Below, piece by piece: positions 55,601-64,000 of a stretch of DNA of 64,000 nt. A program made the translations under genes and the position numbers. The stretch covers positions 2,096,128-2,160,127 of the forward strand of contig NZ_CM001437.1 of the NCBI RefSeq assembly GCF_000243275.1. Reading direction: 5' to 3'. The first letter of the stretch is position 1. Each line of letters begins with the position of its first letter. The DNA comes from Myroides odoratus DSM 2801 (GTDB lineage: Bacteria > Bacteroidota > Bacteroidia > Flavobacteriales > Flavobacteriaceae). Below the pieces are notes generated by a model, which saw only the letters and a program-made list of their open reading frames with translations, was not told where the DNA came from and did not search any database.

Positions 55601-56063
55601 AAGTCACCGCACTTTGATTGGTTCCCATCGTTAGTCCTCGAGATAAACTTCCCATTGTATTTAAACCCTCAAACGGTACAAAAGCAACGCGATTGTTGGT
55701 TTGATGTTGATAGGTAAAGCTACCTGCTTCGTTGGGAACAATACGCGAGGTATCATAATAACTAATTGGCGTCGTTAGGAAAGAGGGAAGTTCTAAATAG
55801 TAGACCGTTAACGGAAAGGCGAGATTCGCTTGGAGTAAGGTAACGGTATTGGTGTCAAAATCGATGCGATAGACCGATGTTGGAACAACCACTTCTTGGG
55901 CATCTAAAATTTCAAAATAGCTGTTGTTTAAAGGAGTGAGTGGAAGTTGCAATGTGGTTTGTTGCTCTTCCCATGTCCGTTGTTGATACAGCGAATTTCC
56001 TTCTTGTGCATAAGTACAAGAATACCAAAAAAGGAAAAGAAAAAGAAATCGCTGTAGGTTCAT
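52653..56063 (-). CDS. Large outer-membrane protein, SprA-like N-terminus
   Basis: An 1136-residue exported protein (signal to YAQEGN, about residue 20) rich in alternating beta strands, with Trp/Tyr girdles through the C-terminal half and a terminal LRAFF, as in large barrels. The N-terminal region (GLTMGTNQSAVTSSNLDLQI, DRVKIRASIQDNNLP, then GDIYLENR) resembles segments of SprA, the type IX translocon. A WIDYNNNGIQELEEFE motif (about 815) has Ca-binding-loop spacing. I do not know a named family; function unproven. Its 3' end abuts the repeat. Confidence 0.75.
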   Translation of the reverse strand: MNLQRFLFLFLFWYSCTYAQEGNSLYQQRTWEEQQTTLQLPLTPLNNSYFEILDAQEVVVPTSVYRIDFDTNTVTLLQANLAFPLTVYYLELPSFLTTPISYYDTSRIVPNEAGSFTYQHQTNNRVAFVPFEGLNTMGSLSRGLTMGTNQSAVTSSNLDLQITGNLSDRVKIRASIQDNNLPLQYGGYSQKINEFDQIFIELFSDDWSIRAGDIYLENRARRFLNFNKKVQGLSTRFVFDHGESKTTVEAAAALARGQYTRSTFNGQEGNQGPYKLKGSNGELYILIVSGSEKVYVNGLLLKRGEENDYVIDYNSGELRFTTRYPITSDMRIAVEYQYTDRNYTRFVGYGNIQHEAETWQLGLSVFTETDLKNQSLQQNLTEEQIDILKQAGNDPNRMIAPSAYRDTYSENKVLYTREQTPEGQYYFVFSTDPEAELYHVTFTAVGNNQGDYVIQSTQSIGRIYEYRAPVGGIPQGNYSPVVKLIAPIQNTIATINAAYHPSEKTAVDLELAFSNHDANLFSSIDQEENKGWATALKGKQRLWTHNQAQLNVLTDIQFIHKNFHALENLFSIEFDRDWNLQYAEGNQSLVTGGLEFLLPGKASATYLFEQLNFGTDYKGNRQNLAGKWQADPWLIQTQNSLMQADGLTSKTTFIQSHSQAKYHWRTNYIGTKLDFEQNKETNQETQLLNPLSHRYSSLDLFIGKGDSLGQNIELGYQFRLNDSLQNNQLQRFSKAHTFYLKSQLLKSETRDLNLYANYRSVRHEDTNKPTENTINSVLTYRDQFFKGFVQAHTLYEISAGTIAQQEYTYLEVEPGRGQYMWIDYNNNGIQELEEFELAPYPDLGKYVRLYLPSQVFLPTNQNKFTQTLTLNPAALWQNETGIKRILAFFYNQTSYSIDRKDLKKGNQIRLHPFTADEEQMVGLLENFNNYLYYNRGKKRHSVTYMYTQSKSKNLLSFGSTENTIKTHQLGYNHLIRKTWLVDLLGKTTQQETKSPSYASKNYELQIQGFETKLSYLFSSQAQVDIFYNFQEKKNQTADFETLEQHRLGVSFAVNQIKLFTMNGEFSFFQNTFTGNAFSPIGYQMLEGLQPGKNMTWRLMFQKNLTNYLDLSLNYQGRSNESTATIHTGSVQLRAFF

Positions 56064-56085
56064 GTAAGTATAAACTCCAAAATAC

Positions 56086-56093
56086 CAAAAGTA
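56086..56093 (-). promoter_or_regulatory. Putative -7 element of the large barrel gene
   Basis: Minus-strand TACTTTTG matches TAnnTTTG, 23 bases before the start codon. Confidence 0.35.
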
Positions 56094-56228
56094 GTGTATT
56101 TAACCCAAAATTAACGAAATCTCATGCAATGAAATTTTGAAACGAAGGAAGTGCAGACACTTTCTTAGGGGAATGAAAAAAGCAGCGTGATGAAATCAGT
56201 TTTGTACCAAGAAGAATGAACAGAGATA

Positions 56229-56258
56229 AAAAAAAGCTTCAACGACGTGAAGCTTTTT
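56229..56258 (-). terminator. Terminator of the aspartate kinase transcript
   Basis: Stem AAAAAAGCTTCA / TGAAGCTTTTTT, loop CGACG-like, directly after the aspartate kinase stop. Confidence 0.85.
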
Positions 56259-56261
56259 TCT

Positions 56262-57515
56262 TTATTCTCTTGTCACCATTTGCATGGTTTCTCTATTTAC
56301 TTGTTTTAATAACAGGGTTTTATCTTGTAAAATGCGATCCGCTGAGGTTTCGTCAAAATGGCGAATGGTATAGAGTGAAACATTTTCATTATAGCTGACG
56401 CGATATTGATCATTTAGTTTTTGACGCAATTCTTCAAAGTGATTGAATTTATCTTCCACACAAACAGAAAAGCTAATCGCTGAGTTTTGGATGACATTCA
56501 CCTTGATGTTGTATTCGCAAAACAATTTGAAAATATCACTGATGTTTTGTTCCATAATAAAAGAGAAATCTTTCGAAGAAAGAGAAATCAACAATTGATT
56601 TTTCTTCACGATGAAACAAGGAATTGCCGGTTTTAGATCAGCTCCTTTTGATACAGAGGTTCCTGCTAACGTTGGGTTGACAAAGGATTTTACATATAGC
56701 GGAATTTCCTTTTGACGCAGGGGTTGTAAGGTTTTAGGGTGGATGACAGAAGCACCATAAAAGGCTAATTCAATAGCTTCTTGATAGGAAATTTGCTCCA
56801 ATAATGTAGTCTCGTCAAAGTAACGTGGATCTGCATTGAGGACGCCTGGTACATCCTTCCAAATGGTTACGCTTTCTGCGTTTAGTGCATACGCAAAGAT
56901 AGCAGCAGAGTAATCCGAACCTTCTCGACCTAATGTAGTCGAAAAACCATTATAGTCTGACCCGATAAAACCTTGGGTAATATATAATTCTTTTTTGTCT
57001 ATTGCTTGTGTAATGGCGGCTTCAGTGCTCTCCCATTGCACATTGGCATCGCGATACGTCGTATCTGTTTTAATTAGATTACGCGCATCAATCCACGTAT
57101 TTTCGATGTTGCAACACAGCAAATAATGATGTAAAATTGTTGTAGATAACAACTCCCCATAGCTGACAATCTGATCATAGACGAAATTGTAGTTGGGCGA
57201 TTTGTTGTTGAGTAAAAATGAAGTGAGCGATTCAAATAGATGATCGACGGCTTGATAAACGGCATCTGTTGAATCGGTGAATAAATCGTGTAGAATTGTG
57301 AGGTGATAGTCTTTCACTACTTGAACCGATTCGGCCAAATCAAAACGATTTTGAAAATAGTTGTGCACCACAACTTCTAAGGCATTGGTTGTCTTACCCA
57401 TTGCAGAGGCAATCAGTAAACTATCTGAATAACCAACAGTACGCAAAACATGACCTACATTTTTTACATTATCGGCATCTTTTACCGAAGCTCCACCAAA
57501 TTTATATATTCTCAT
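56262..57515 (-). CDS. Aspartate kinase (monofunctional)
   Basis: A 417-residue aspartokinase catalysing the first step toward Lys, Met and Thr. N-terminal KFGGASV at 5-11; the substrate block (SDYSAAIFAYALNAE) follows; ACT domains fill the C-terminal part (about 300-400). No homoserine dehydrogenase is fused. The GNAT gene is only 6 bases upstream, so they are cotranscribed. The paralogue subtype (lysC versus thrA/metL) cannot be told here. Confidence 0.92.
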   Translation of the reverse strand: MRIYKFGGASVKDADNVKNVGHVLRTVGYSDSLLIASAMGKTTNALEVVVHNYFQNRFDLAESVQVVKDYHLTILHDLFTDSTDAVYQAVDHLFESLTSFLLNNKSPNYNFVYDQIVSYGELLSTTILHHYLLCCNIENTWIDARNLIKTDTTYRDANVQWESTEAAITQAIDKKELYITQGFIGSDYNGFSTTLGREGSDYSAAIFAYALNAESVTIWKDVPGVLNADPRYFDETTLLEQISYQEAIELAFYGASVIHPKTLQPLRQKEIPLYVKSFVNPTLAGTSVSKGADLKPAIPCFIVKKNQLLISLSSKDFSFIMEQNISDIFKLFCEYNIKVNVIQNSAISFSVCVEDKFNHFEELRQKLNDQYRVSYNENVSLYTIRHFDETSADRILQDKTLLLKQVNRETMQMVTRE

Positions 57516-57521
57516 TGTCCA

Positions 57522-58025
57522 CTAATTATTGATAAAGGCATGAATACCTTGTTCATCCATTTGTACCGTATACCAATCTTCCAAAACATGCGCGCCTGAT
57601 TTCTGATAAAATTCAATAGCGGGTTGATTCCAATTTAAAACCACCCATTCTACGCGTCTTACCTGTTCTTCTTTGGCTAGTTGAATTACGTTTTTATATA
57701 AAGCCATTCCCGCTCCTGTTCCTCTTGCTTTTGCTGTTACGATGAGGTCTTCTAAATGGATGGTCTTGCCTTTCCAAGTAGAATATCGATAGTAGAATAG
57801 GGCCATGCCAATAATTTCACCTTCGTGTTCTGCAACTAATACGCGAAAAAGGGGATGGGCACCAAAACCATCTCGAATAAGGTCCTCTGGCGTTAGGACA
57901 ACTGCATCGGGCTGCTTCTCGAATGTGGCTAATTCTTGAATTAATTGTAGTACAGCTGGCATATCAGCTGGAGTAGCGGCTCTAACATTCATGTCTTTTG
58001 TTGGATTTATGGTTAATAACTTCAT
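57522..58025 (-). CDS. GNAT-family N-acetyltransferase
   Basis: Up to 167 residues. GNAT features: IHLEDLIVTAKARGTGAGMALY (motif A, acetyl-CoA binding Q/RxxGxG/A) and WNQPAIEFYQKSGA (motif B). The domain begins at the second Met (MNVRAATPADMP, 57992), which may be the true start; the first Met (58025) adds 11 residues. It is upstream of and coupled with aspartate kinase and divergent from fbp. Substrate unknown. Confidence 0.88.
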   Translation of the reverse strand: MKLLTINPTKDMNVRAATPADMPAVLQLIQELATFEKQPDAVVLTPEDLIRDGFGAHPLFRVLVAEHEGEIIGMALFYYRYSTWKGKTIHLEDLIVTAKARGTGAGMALYKNVIQLAKEEQVRRVEWVVLNWNQPAIEFYQKSGAHVLEDWYTVQMDEQGIHAFINN

Positions 58026-58086
58026 TTGAATGACAAAATTAACGATATTTGCACAGCAAAATACACAACTAAAGAATCATTTTTCC

Positions 58087-59097
58087 ATGACAACAAAAAG
58101 ACACCAAACACTAGGGGAGTTTATTATTGACAAACAAGAGGATTTTAAATACTCATCGGGAGAGCTTTCTCGCTTAATTAACTCTTTACGACTTGCAGCG
58201 AAGGTAGTTAGTCATCAAGTAAACCAAGCAGGTTTAGTTGATATCGTAGGAGCTTTTGGTACTGAAAACGTACAAGGAGAACAACAACAAAAATTGGACG
58301 TTTACGCGAATGAGGTTTTTATCAATACGTTAGTTAATCGCGAAATTGTATGTGGAATTGCTTCTGAAGAGGAAGATGATTTTATTACCATTCAAGGAAA
58401 AAAAGGAGATAACGACAGCAAATACGTGGTATTGATTGATCCATTAGATGGATCTTCTAATATTGATGTAAACGTTTCAGTAGGGACTATTTTCTCTATC
58501 TATCGTCGTGTAACGCCTACAGGAACTCCAGTGCAATTGGAAGATTTCTTACAAAAAGGAGAAAACCAAGTAGCAGCAGGATATATTGTGTATGGTTCAT
58601 CAACGATGTTGGTGTACACAACAGGGGCAGGAGTAAATGGTTTTACGTTGAACCCAGCAATTGGAACGTTCTACTTGTCTCATCCAAATATGAAAATTAA
58701 AGAAGACGGAAGTATTTATTCCATCAATGAAGGAAACTATATCCAATTCCCACAAGGGGTGAAAGATTACTTGAAATATTGCCAAGAAGAACAAGGAAAT
58801 CGTCCTTATTCAGCTCGTTATATTGGAAGTTTAGTTTCTGATATTCACCGCAATATTTTAAAAGGAGGAATTTATATTTATCCAACAAGCACAAAAGCAC
58901 CGAAAGGAAAATTGAGATTGTTGTATGAATGTAATCCAATTGCTTTTATCATGGAACAAGCGGGAGGAAGAGCATCAGACGGATATAACCGTATCATGGA
59001 AATTGAACCAACGGAGTTACACCAGCGTGTTCCGTTCTTCTGTGGAAGTAAAAATATGGTGGAAAAAGCGGAAGAATTTATGGCTTTGCACCAATAA
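58087..59097 (+). CDS. fbp: Fructose-1,6-bisphosphatase class 1
   Basis: A 336-residue gluconeogenic enzyme. The metal-binding signature [19 protein letters not shown] and the C-terminal [15 protein letters not shown] are intact. The frame is open from 58030, but ATG 58087 gives the normal N-terminus ([12 protein letters not shown]), and a GATATTTG -7-like box at 58044-58051 sits just before it, arguing against the upstream start. Monocistronic with a strong terminator. Confidence 0.95.
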   Translation: MTTKRHQTLGEFIIDKQEDFKYSSGELSRLINSLRLAAKVVSHQVNQAGLVDIVGAFGTENVQGEQQQKLDVYANEVFINTLVNREIVCGIASEEEDDFITIQGKKGDNDSKYVVLIDPLDGSSNIDVNVSVGTIFSIYRRVTPTGTPVQLEDFLQKGENQVAAGYIVYGSSTMLVYTTGAGVNGFTLNPAIGTFYLSHPNMKIKEDGSIYSINEGNYIQFPQGVKDYLKYCQEEQGNRPYSARYIGSLVSDIHRNILKGGIYIYPTSTKAPKGKLRLLYECNPIAFIMEQAGGRASDGYNRIMEIEPTELHQRVPFFCGSKNMVEKAEEFMALHQ

Positions 59098-59112
59098 GAA
59101 AATAGCAAGCAC

Positions 59113-59150
59113 CAAAAAGGGGGTTTTACATCGTAAAACCCCCTTTTTTT
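59113..59150. terminator. Bidirectional terminator
   Basis: Stem AAAAAGGGGGTTTTAC / GTAAAACCCCCTTTTT with loop ATC, between fbp and the TerB-like gene. Confidence 0.95.
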
Positions 59151-59577
59151 AATGCTTTATTTTTTGAATTTCTGCTATAAAAGTATCGATATCAACTTCT
59201 AGGACTAAGAGTGACAAAGATTTGTTTACAATCAAGTCAATATCTCCTGTAAATCCAAGTGCAGAAGCAAATTTGCGCAAGATATCCTTTTGTTTAGGTC
59301 CCAAGATGTGATTCACATAGACCATACGAGCCAAATCATATAAACGTTCAATTCTGTTAATCTCTAAGTAAGGAGGGTTAACAGGGTATTTTTCGGGGCT
59401 GGCCATGATTTTATCATAATCATCTGTTGAGATATCCAATTTATCTGCTAATTCATTTAAGAATTTAAGCTCTTCTTCACTGATATCTCCATCCGCTAAG
59501 GCAACGCGAACAATAGAAGCAAAGTGCCCTTTGTTACGCTCTTTAAAATCACTGTTATATAAATCTAAATAAGCCAT
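59149..59577 (-). CDS. TerB-like protein
   Basis: A 142-residue soluble helical protein of the TerB type: VALADGDISEEELKFLNELADKL is the conserved acidic metal-binding-like block. TerB proteins occur in tellurite-resistance operons, but a lone TerB-fold gene is common and does not imply tellurite resistance. No ter neighbours are present. A 255-base gap upstream, before the dCMP deaminase, shows only that gene's promoter. Confidence 0.8.
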   Translation of the reverse strand: MAYLDLYNSDFKERNKGHFASIVRVALADGDISEEELKFLNELADKLDISTDDYDKIMASPEKYPVNPPYLEINRIERLYDLARMVYVNHILGPKQKDILRKFASALGFTGDIDLIVNKSLSLLVLEVDIDTFIAEIQKIKH

Positions 59578-59793
59578 ATGAGTTCTTTTTTGTTGTTAAT
59601 TGGTTTAAGGTGTTAATTAGAAGTAATGTACAAAAAATCTTTATAATAATGCGTGTTTGAAGCAAAAAAAAATGGAGGTCAAAAAGACGCTAATGATGGA
59701 GATAGCGGGTGTTAGGGAGTCTTAAATAAGTAATTCTATGAGGATAATTACATTATTTCAAACGAGGATAGAGAGTCACGTGAAACTTATGTG

Positions 59794-59801
59794 TATTTTT
59801 G
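59794..59801 (+). promoter_or_regulatory. Putative -7 element of the deaminase/CtpA operon
   Basis: TATTTTTG matches TAnnTTTG, 32 bases before the ATG at 59833. No well-placed TTG. Confidence 0.4.
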
Positions 59802-59832
59802 TCGTATATTATGAGTTATAAAATAGAGGTTT

Positions 59833-60261
59833 ATGTCAAATCCTAAAGTAACTAAGTACGATAAGGCGTATTTGCGTATTGCACGTGAATGGGGCCAATT
59901 GTCTTACTGTAAGCGCAAAAAAGTTGGTGCAATCATAGTCAAAGATCGCATGATTATATCGGATGGATATAATGGGACACCTACAGGATTCGATAATTGT
60001 TGTGAAGATGATAATGACCAAACGCATTGGTATGTATTACATGCCGAAGCCAATGCGATCCTTAAAGTAGCAAGCTCTACCCAAAGTTGTCAAGATGCAA
60101 CTTTATATATTACCATGTCTCCTTGTCGTGATTGTAGTAAATTAATCCATCAAGCGGGTATAAAACGCGTGGTGTATGTGGAAGGATACAAAGATATGGC
60201 TGGAATTGATTTTCTACATAAAGCCGGAGTTGAGGTGGTCCACATCGAGGACCTAGATTAA
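59833..60261 (+). CDS. dCMP deaminase
   Basis: A 142-residue zinc deaminase making dUMP from dCMP. Zn motif H70-A-E72 with catalytic Glu, and PCRDC with C98 and C101; the dCMP-type block DGYNGTPTGFDNC comes before it. Complete. It is followed after 10 bases by the protease gene, so both form an operon, though with unrelated roles. Confidence 0.92.
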   Translation: MSNPKVTKYDKAYLRIAREWGQLSYCKRKKVGAIIVKDRMIISDGYNGTPTGFDNCCEDDNDQTHWYVLHAEANAILKVASSTQSCQDATLYITMSPCRDCSKLIHQAGIKRVVYVEGYKDMAGIDFLHKAGVEVVHIEDLD

Positions 60262-60271
60262 TGCGTGTGCT

Positions 60272-61852
60272 ATGAAAAAGTTTTTTTGGCCTTTTATTGT
60301 TGCAATTTCTATTTCCCTTGGCGTTTTGTTGGGTGGTTTTTTAGTGTCCGCTTCTCAGCGTTCACAAGGTAACTTTTTTACCAATCACAATAAACTAAAG
60401 CTAAATCGCTTGCTCGATTTCATTGAGCAGGAATACGTGGATCAAGTGGATACAGACTCTATTGTAGATCGCACAGTAACCACCATCCTAGAACAACTCG
60501 ATCCCCACTCGGTCTATATTGGCAAAGACCTCATGAAAGAGGTGACAGAATCGATGCAAGGAAGTTTTGTCGGTATTGGGGTGCAATATTATTTGTATCA
60601 AGATTCCCTAGCTGTGATTAAACCAATAGAGGGAGGCCCTTCTATTCAAGCCGGTATTCTGGCTGGTGACCGCATCCTAAAAGCAAATCAAGAAGTATTA
60701 TATGGAAAGGAAATCTCCTCCGATACGATTTCTTCGGTATTAAGGGGAGATGAAGGTACTGCTATTACCCTAGAAGTGTACCGTAAAACAACCAAAGAAA
60801 GAAAAAACATCAAGGTAAAACGAGAGCCTATCCCATTGAAAAGTGTCGATATCGCTATTAAGTTGGACAACCAATATGGCTATATCAAGATCAATCGCTT
60901 TGCGAGTACAACCTATGAAGAGTTTCAAGCGGGATTATTACAACTTATTGAAGAAGGTATTCAAGGGTTGATTATTGATTTACGCGATAACAGTGGAGGG
61001 TATATGGATCAGTCGAGCAAAATCTTGAATGATTTATTGCTAACGGATCAAACCATCGTTAAAACGATTAATCGCGGCGGACAAGAAAAAGTAACCAAAG
61101 CGAAGAGCACGAATCTCTTTACGACGAAACCCCTTTATGTATTAGTGAATGAAAATAGTGCTTCAGCTAGTGAAATTATTGCCGGAGCGATTCAGGATAA
61201 TGATCGAGGGACTATTGTTGGAAGACGAACTTTCGGAAAGGGATTAGTACAACGTGAATTAATGTTGGGTGATGGTTCTGCCATTCGACTAACAACAGCG
61301 CGTTATTACACACCTTCTGGGCGTTCTATTCAAAAGAATTACAAGAATGGTATAGAAGATTACAACAACGATTTCCGTTCGCGTTATGAGCATGGTGAGT
61401 TGTATGCTGCCGATAGTATTAAAGTAGCGGATAGCTTGCAGTTTAAAACACTAAAAGGGCGAATTGTGTATGGAGGTGGTGGAATCGTTCCCGACTTGTT
61501 TGTTCCTATTGCCAGAAAACACGGCGAAGAAGCGATTGTCATGATGATGAAATCAGGAATGGTGAGCTATTATGTGTTTCAAGAAATTGATCAAGCACGC
61601 CAAATGTATAATAACATGACCACAGCAGAATTGATCGCCTACCTACAAGCAGATAAAAAAGAATACAGTTCCTTCAAGCGTCATCTAGAGAGTAATAAGT
61701 TGTTTTTCAAATTAGATCGCCATAAAGAATTAGTCATGCATTTTCTAATAGCTGAATATTTGAATCAATTGAAAGGACAAAAGGACTATTATGAATGGTT
61801 GTTGAAGATTGATCCAATGGTTTTGAAATTGGAAAAGGGGGAAGAGAAATGA
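60272..61852 (+). CDS. CtpA-type S41 carboxy-terminal processing protease
   Basis: A 526-residue periplasmic protease. One N-terminal membrane anchor or signal (FFWPFIVAISISLGVLLGGFL), a PDZ domain (about 90-165, with the GSFVGIGVQYY carboxylate loop), and the S41 catalytic domain with nucleophile S298 in NSASASE and Lys323 in RTFGKG, 25 residues apart as in the family. A C-terminal helical extension (about 430-526) is present. It cleaves proteins at their C-termini. Confidence 0.93.
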   Translation: MKKFFWPFIVAISISLGVLLGGFLVSASQRSQGNFFTNHNKLKLNRLLDFIEQEYVDQVDTDSIVDRTVTTILEQLDPHSVYIGKDLMKEVTESMQGSFVGIGVQYYLYQDSLAVIKPIEGGPSIQAGILAGDRILKANQEVLYGKEISSDTISSVLRGDEGTAITLEVYRKTTKERKNIKVKREPIPLKSVDIAIKLDNQYGYIKINRFASTTYEEFQAGLLQLIEEGIQGLIIDLRDNSGGYMDQSSKILNDLLLTDQTIVKTINRGGQEKVTKAKSTNLFTTKPLYVLVNENSASASEIIAGAIQDNDRGTIVGRRTFGKGLVQRELMLGDGSAIRLTTARYYTPSGRSIQKNYKNGIEDYNNDFRSRYEHGELYAADSIKVADSLQFKTLKGRIVYGGGGIVPDLFVPIARKHGEEAIVMMMKSGMVSYYVFQEIDQARQMYNNMTTAELIAYLQADKKEYSSFKRHLESNKLFFKLDRHKELVMHFLIAEYLNQLKGQKDYYEWLLKIDPMVLKLEKGEEK

Positions 61853-61885
61853 GAGATGGTGTGAGGGTGAGGTGATGAGAGAAAA
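61850..61885 (+). repeat. Short GTGAGG array after ctpA
   Basis: GAGATGGTGTGAGGGTGAGGTG and following GATGAGAG units directly after the stop, like the arms of the other repeat loci but with no core and no opposite arm. Confidence 0.5.
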
Positions 61886-61898
61886 TTAATTGATACAT

Positions 61899-61941
61899 AA
61901 AAAAAGGATGATAGAAATTAATTTCTATCACCCTTTTTTTT
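61899..61941. terminator. Bidirectional terminator
   Basis: Stem AAAAAAAGG-A-TGATAGAAAT / ATTTCTATCA-C-CCTTTTTTT (one mismatch) between convergent ctpA and the M13 gene. Confidence 0.88.
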
Positions 61942-61943
61942 AT

Positions 61944-64000
61944 TTACCAAATCTTCACTCGTTCTTCTGGTTTGATGTACAGTTTGTTTGTTTCTTTGAT
62001 ATCAAATGCTTCGTAGAAAGCATCAACATTTTGCAAAGGAACAAATGCTCTATAATAACCTGGCGCGTGTGGATCTGTTTTCACTTGGTTTTTAACCGCT
62101 TCATCACGTGCTTTTGTTCTCCAGATTGTTCCCCATGAAATGAAGAAACGTTGTTCTGGTGTATATCCGTCGATTAGACCTGGATCTCCATTCTCTTTCA
62201 AGTAGATTTTTAATCCGTCGTAAGCAGCATTTACACCACCTAAATCTCCGATGTTTTCACCTAAAGTAAATTTACCATCTACAAATACACCTGGAAGAGG
62301 CTCTAATGCGCTGTATTGATCCGCTAATTTATTACCTAATACGGTGAATCTTTCTAAGTCAGCATCTGTCCACCAGTTGTTTAAGTTACCATTCTTGTCA
62401 TAACGAGCACCCGAATCATCAAAACTATGAGAGATTTCGTGCCCAATAACAGCACCGATACCACCGTAGTTGATTGCCTCATCTGCTTTATAATCGTAGA
62501 ATGGAGGTTGTAAGATAGCTGCAGGGAATACGATTTCGTTGTATAATGGGTTGAAATACGCATTTACTGTTTGCGGAGACATTCCCCATTTAGTTTTATC
62601 TACTGGTTTACCGAAATCTTCTCTGTTTTTAGCTACTTCCCATTTCGAAGCATTTCTCATGTTCTCAAAGTAGTTTCCTTTAGCAGCAGGAGCTTTGATA
62701 TCCATTTTAGAATAATCCTCCCATTTATCAGGGTAACCAATTTTAACTGTCGTAGTCGCTAATTTCTCTAACGCTCCTTTTTTAGTCTCTTCAGCCATCC
62801 AAGGTAAGTTTTTAATACGCTCACCAAATGCTGTTAATACGTTTTTAATCATCGCCTGAGCTTTTGCTTTCGCTTCAGCAGGGAATTTTTCAGCTACGTA
62901 TAATTGACCTAAAGCTTCACCAATTGTATTGTTTACAACAGCAAGTGCTCTTTCTTCAGCCGGTCTTTGTTCTTTTGCTCCTTCTAATGTTTTAGAATAG
63001 AACTCCCAGTTTGCTGTCTCCATGTCTGTAGACAACGTACTAGCATATCCGTTCACTAATGTCCATTTTAAATATGCTTTTGCATCTGCGATGTTTTTAG
63101 CTGATAAAATGTCATTTAATGCTTTCATATATCTTGGTTGAGAAACCACAACTTTATCGATGTTTTTCAAACCTGTTGCATTAAAATAAGCAGTCCAATC
63201 AACTACTGGAGTTGTTTTTTGTAACTCAGCAATTGTCATTGGGTTATAAGTTAAACGGCTATCTCTGCGTTCTACTCGTGTTAAACGAGGCTCAGCCATT
63301 TTTGTTTCAATTGCTAAAACGCGTTTTGAGTCTGCAGTAGCGTCTTCTTTTGATTCACCTGCCATCTCTAACATACGCGCTACGTGTGCAACGTATTGTT
63401 CGCGTTTTTCTTTCATGTCAGCATCTTGCAACACATAGTAATCACGATCAGGTAACCCTAGAGAACCTGTACTTAAATAAATCGTGTTTTCATTTGAGTT
63501 TTTTGCATCTGCATAAACATAAGAAGAGTAGAACCCTAAACCACCTTCATCCGCTAAGTCATTGATTAACTTCGTAACATCAGCAGGAGTTTGAATCGCG
63601 TTGATTTGATCCAAGTAAGGTTTTAGCGGAGTTACACCAACACTGTTACGTGTAGCATCATCTAAATACGTTTCAAATAAAGCAACTGCTTTCGCTTGAT
63701 CTGATTTTGCATCCAAATCATGAGCTTCAGCTGCTTTCTTTAAAATAGCCAAGGCATCTTTATCTGTATTCTGTCTCAATTCATCAAAACTTCCCCAACG
63801 TGTTCTATCATTAGGAATTTCTGTGTTATCATACCACGTACCGTTTACAAAACGGAAAAAGTCGTCACCAGGATTAACACTTAGGTCCATGTACTCTAAG
63901 TTAATGCCGTGATTTTCTTGATCTGCAACTTCTTCTGTTTTCTTGCCATCTTTACAAGCAACTAATGAAGCTAGAGCTAGACCAGAGGTTAATAATACTC
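61944..64000 (-). CDS. M13-family metallopeptidase lipoprotein (partial, start beyond window)
   Basis: Neprilysin/PepO-type zinc endopeptidase. The Met at 63890 is internal: the frame stays open to the window edge and reads a lipoprotein signal end (SGLALASLVAC) followed by KDGKKTEEVADQENH, so the true start lies past 64000. Body begins with the PGDDFFRFVNGTW block; the zinc motif HEISH is encoded at 62427-62441 with downstream GENIGDLGG supplying the third ligand Glu and the Asp. The ending WGTIWRTKARDEA..PEERVKIW is typical. It cleaves oligopeptides in the periplasm or at the surface. Confidence 0.93.
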   Translation of the reverse strand, partial: VLLTSGLALASLVACKDGKKTEEVADQENHGINLEYMDLSVNPGDDFFRFVNGTWYDNTEIPNDRTRWGSFDELRQNTDKDALAILKKAAEAHDLDAKSDQAKAVALFETYLDDATRNSVGVTPLKPYLDQINAIQTPADVTKLINDLADEGGLGFYSSYVYADAKNSNENTIYLSTGSLGLPDRDYYVLQDADMKEKREQYVAHVARMLEMAGESKEDATADSKRVLAIETKMAEPRLTRVERRDSRLTYNPMTIAELQKTTPVVDWTAYFNATGLKNIDKVVVSQPRYMKALNDILSAKNIADAKAYLKWTLVNGYASTLSTDMETANWEFYSKTLEGAKEQRPAEERALAVVNNTIGEALGQLYVAEKFPAEAKAKAQAMIKNVLTAFGERIKNLPWMAEETKKGALEKLATTTVKIGYPDKWEDYSKMDIKAPAAKGNYFENMRNASKWEVAKNREDFGKPVDKTKWGMSPQTVNAYFNPLYNEIVFPAAILQPPFYDYKADEAINYGGIGAVIGHEISHSFDDSGARYDKNGNLNNWWTDADLERFTVLGNKLADQYSALEPLPGVFVDGKFTLGENIGDLGGVNAAYDGLKIYLKENGDPGLIDGYTPEQRFFISWGTIWRTKARDEAVKNQVKTDPHAPGYYRAFVPLQNVDAFYEAFDIKETNKLYIKPEERVKIW

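Noticed and set aside
59149..59577. Tellurite resistance locus
   Set aside because: A single TerB-like gene without terA, terC, terD or terZ neighbours does not indicate tellurite resistance.

Overview
The window comes from the chromosome of a member of the Bacteroidota, most likely family Flavobacteriaceae (a Myroides-like genus is my guess; the family is much safer than the genus). The evidence is low GC, the gliding/type IX secretion genes gldH and porZ, a SusC-like TonB-dependent receptor, Bacteroidota-type promoters (TTG, about 19 bases, then TAnnTTTG), and mostly weak Shine-Dalgarno sites. Most of the window is core genome. I see no tRNA, rRNA, prophage, insertion sequence or CRISPR array.

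Layout. 0.2-6.1 kb: ricT-like PSP1 gene, gldH, a class A penicillin-binding protein, and the scoA/scoB CoA-transferase pair. 6.1-15.8 kb: a Rossmann-fold epimerase, a nucleotide pyrophosphatase/phosphodiesterase, two tandem copies of a PCMD-type lipoprotein plus outer-membrane barrel cassette, then porZ and recO. 16.2-22.4 kb: ileS, a DksA-like gene and lspA, then an aspartoacylase-family gene and 5-formyltetrahydrofolate cyclo-ligase. 22.4-27.7 kb is the accessory part: a truncated AraC-type regulator remnant, a decapitated ORF, unknown genes, an intact membrane-anchored TPR/AraC regulator, a divergent lipoprotein and a 54-codon membrane protein missed by length cut-offs. 27.8-43.4 kb: uvrC, a patatin-barrel fusion, tyrosine catabolism (hmgA, hppD), a possible small RNA, a DUF3108-type protein, a frameshifted tryptophan 2,3-dioxygenase, an M23 peptidase, pgi, a TonB-dependent receptor and an aldo/keto reductase. 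43.4-52.4 kb: a secreted protein gene broken by an in-frame stop, a HAD phosphatase, metG, a leftward cluster of small envelope proteins, a DUF2891 protein, a CsaA-like protein and a 2H phosphoesterase. 52.6-64 kb: a 1136-residue outer-membrane protein, aspartate kinase, a GNAT acetyltransferase, fbp, a TerB-like protein, dCMP deaminase, a CtpA-type protease and an M13 metallopeptidase lipoprotein cut by the window end.

The most notable observations are: (1) the isoleucyl-tRNA synthetase carries a swapped HIGH motif (G-I-H-H), a change linked to extreme mupirocin resistance in IleRS2 enzymes; (2) a dispersed intergenic repeat family with a 50-base core containing a hairpin, plus GTGAG/CTCAC-rich arrays at four loci; (3) two apparently broken genes (tryptophan 2,3-dioxygenase by a TA duplication, and a secreted protein by a TAA codon); (4) a 78-bp near-perfect direct repeat flanking 2 kb of accessory genes; (5) a lipoprotein with a duplicated HGQPGHxC motif; and (6) a promoter-terminator unit without an ORF that may encode a small RNA.
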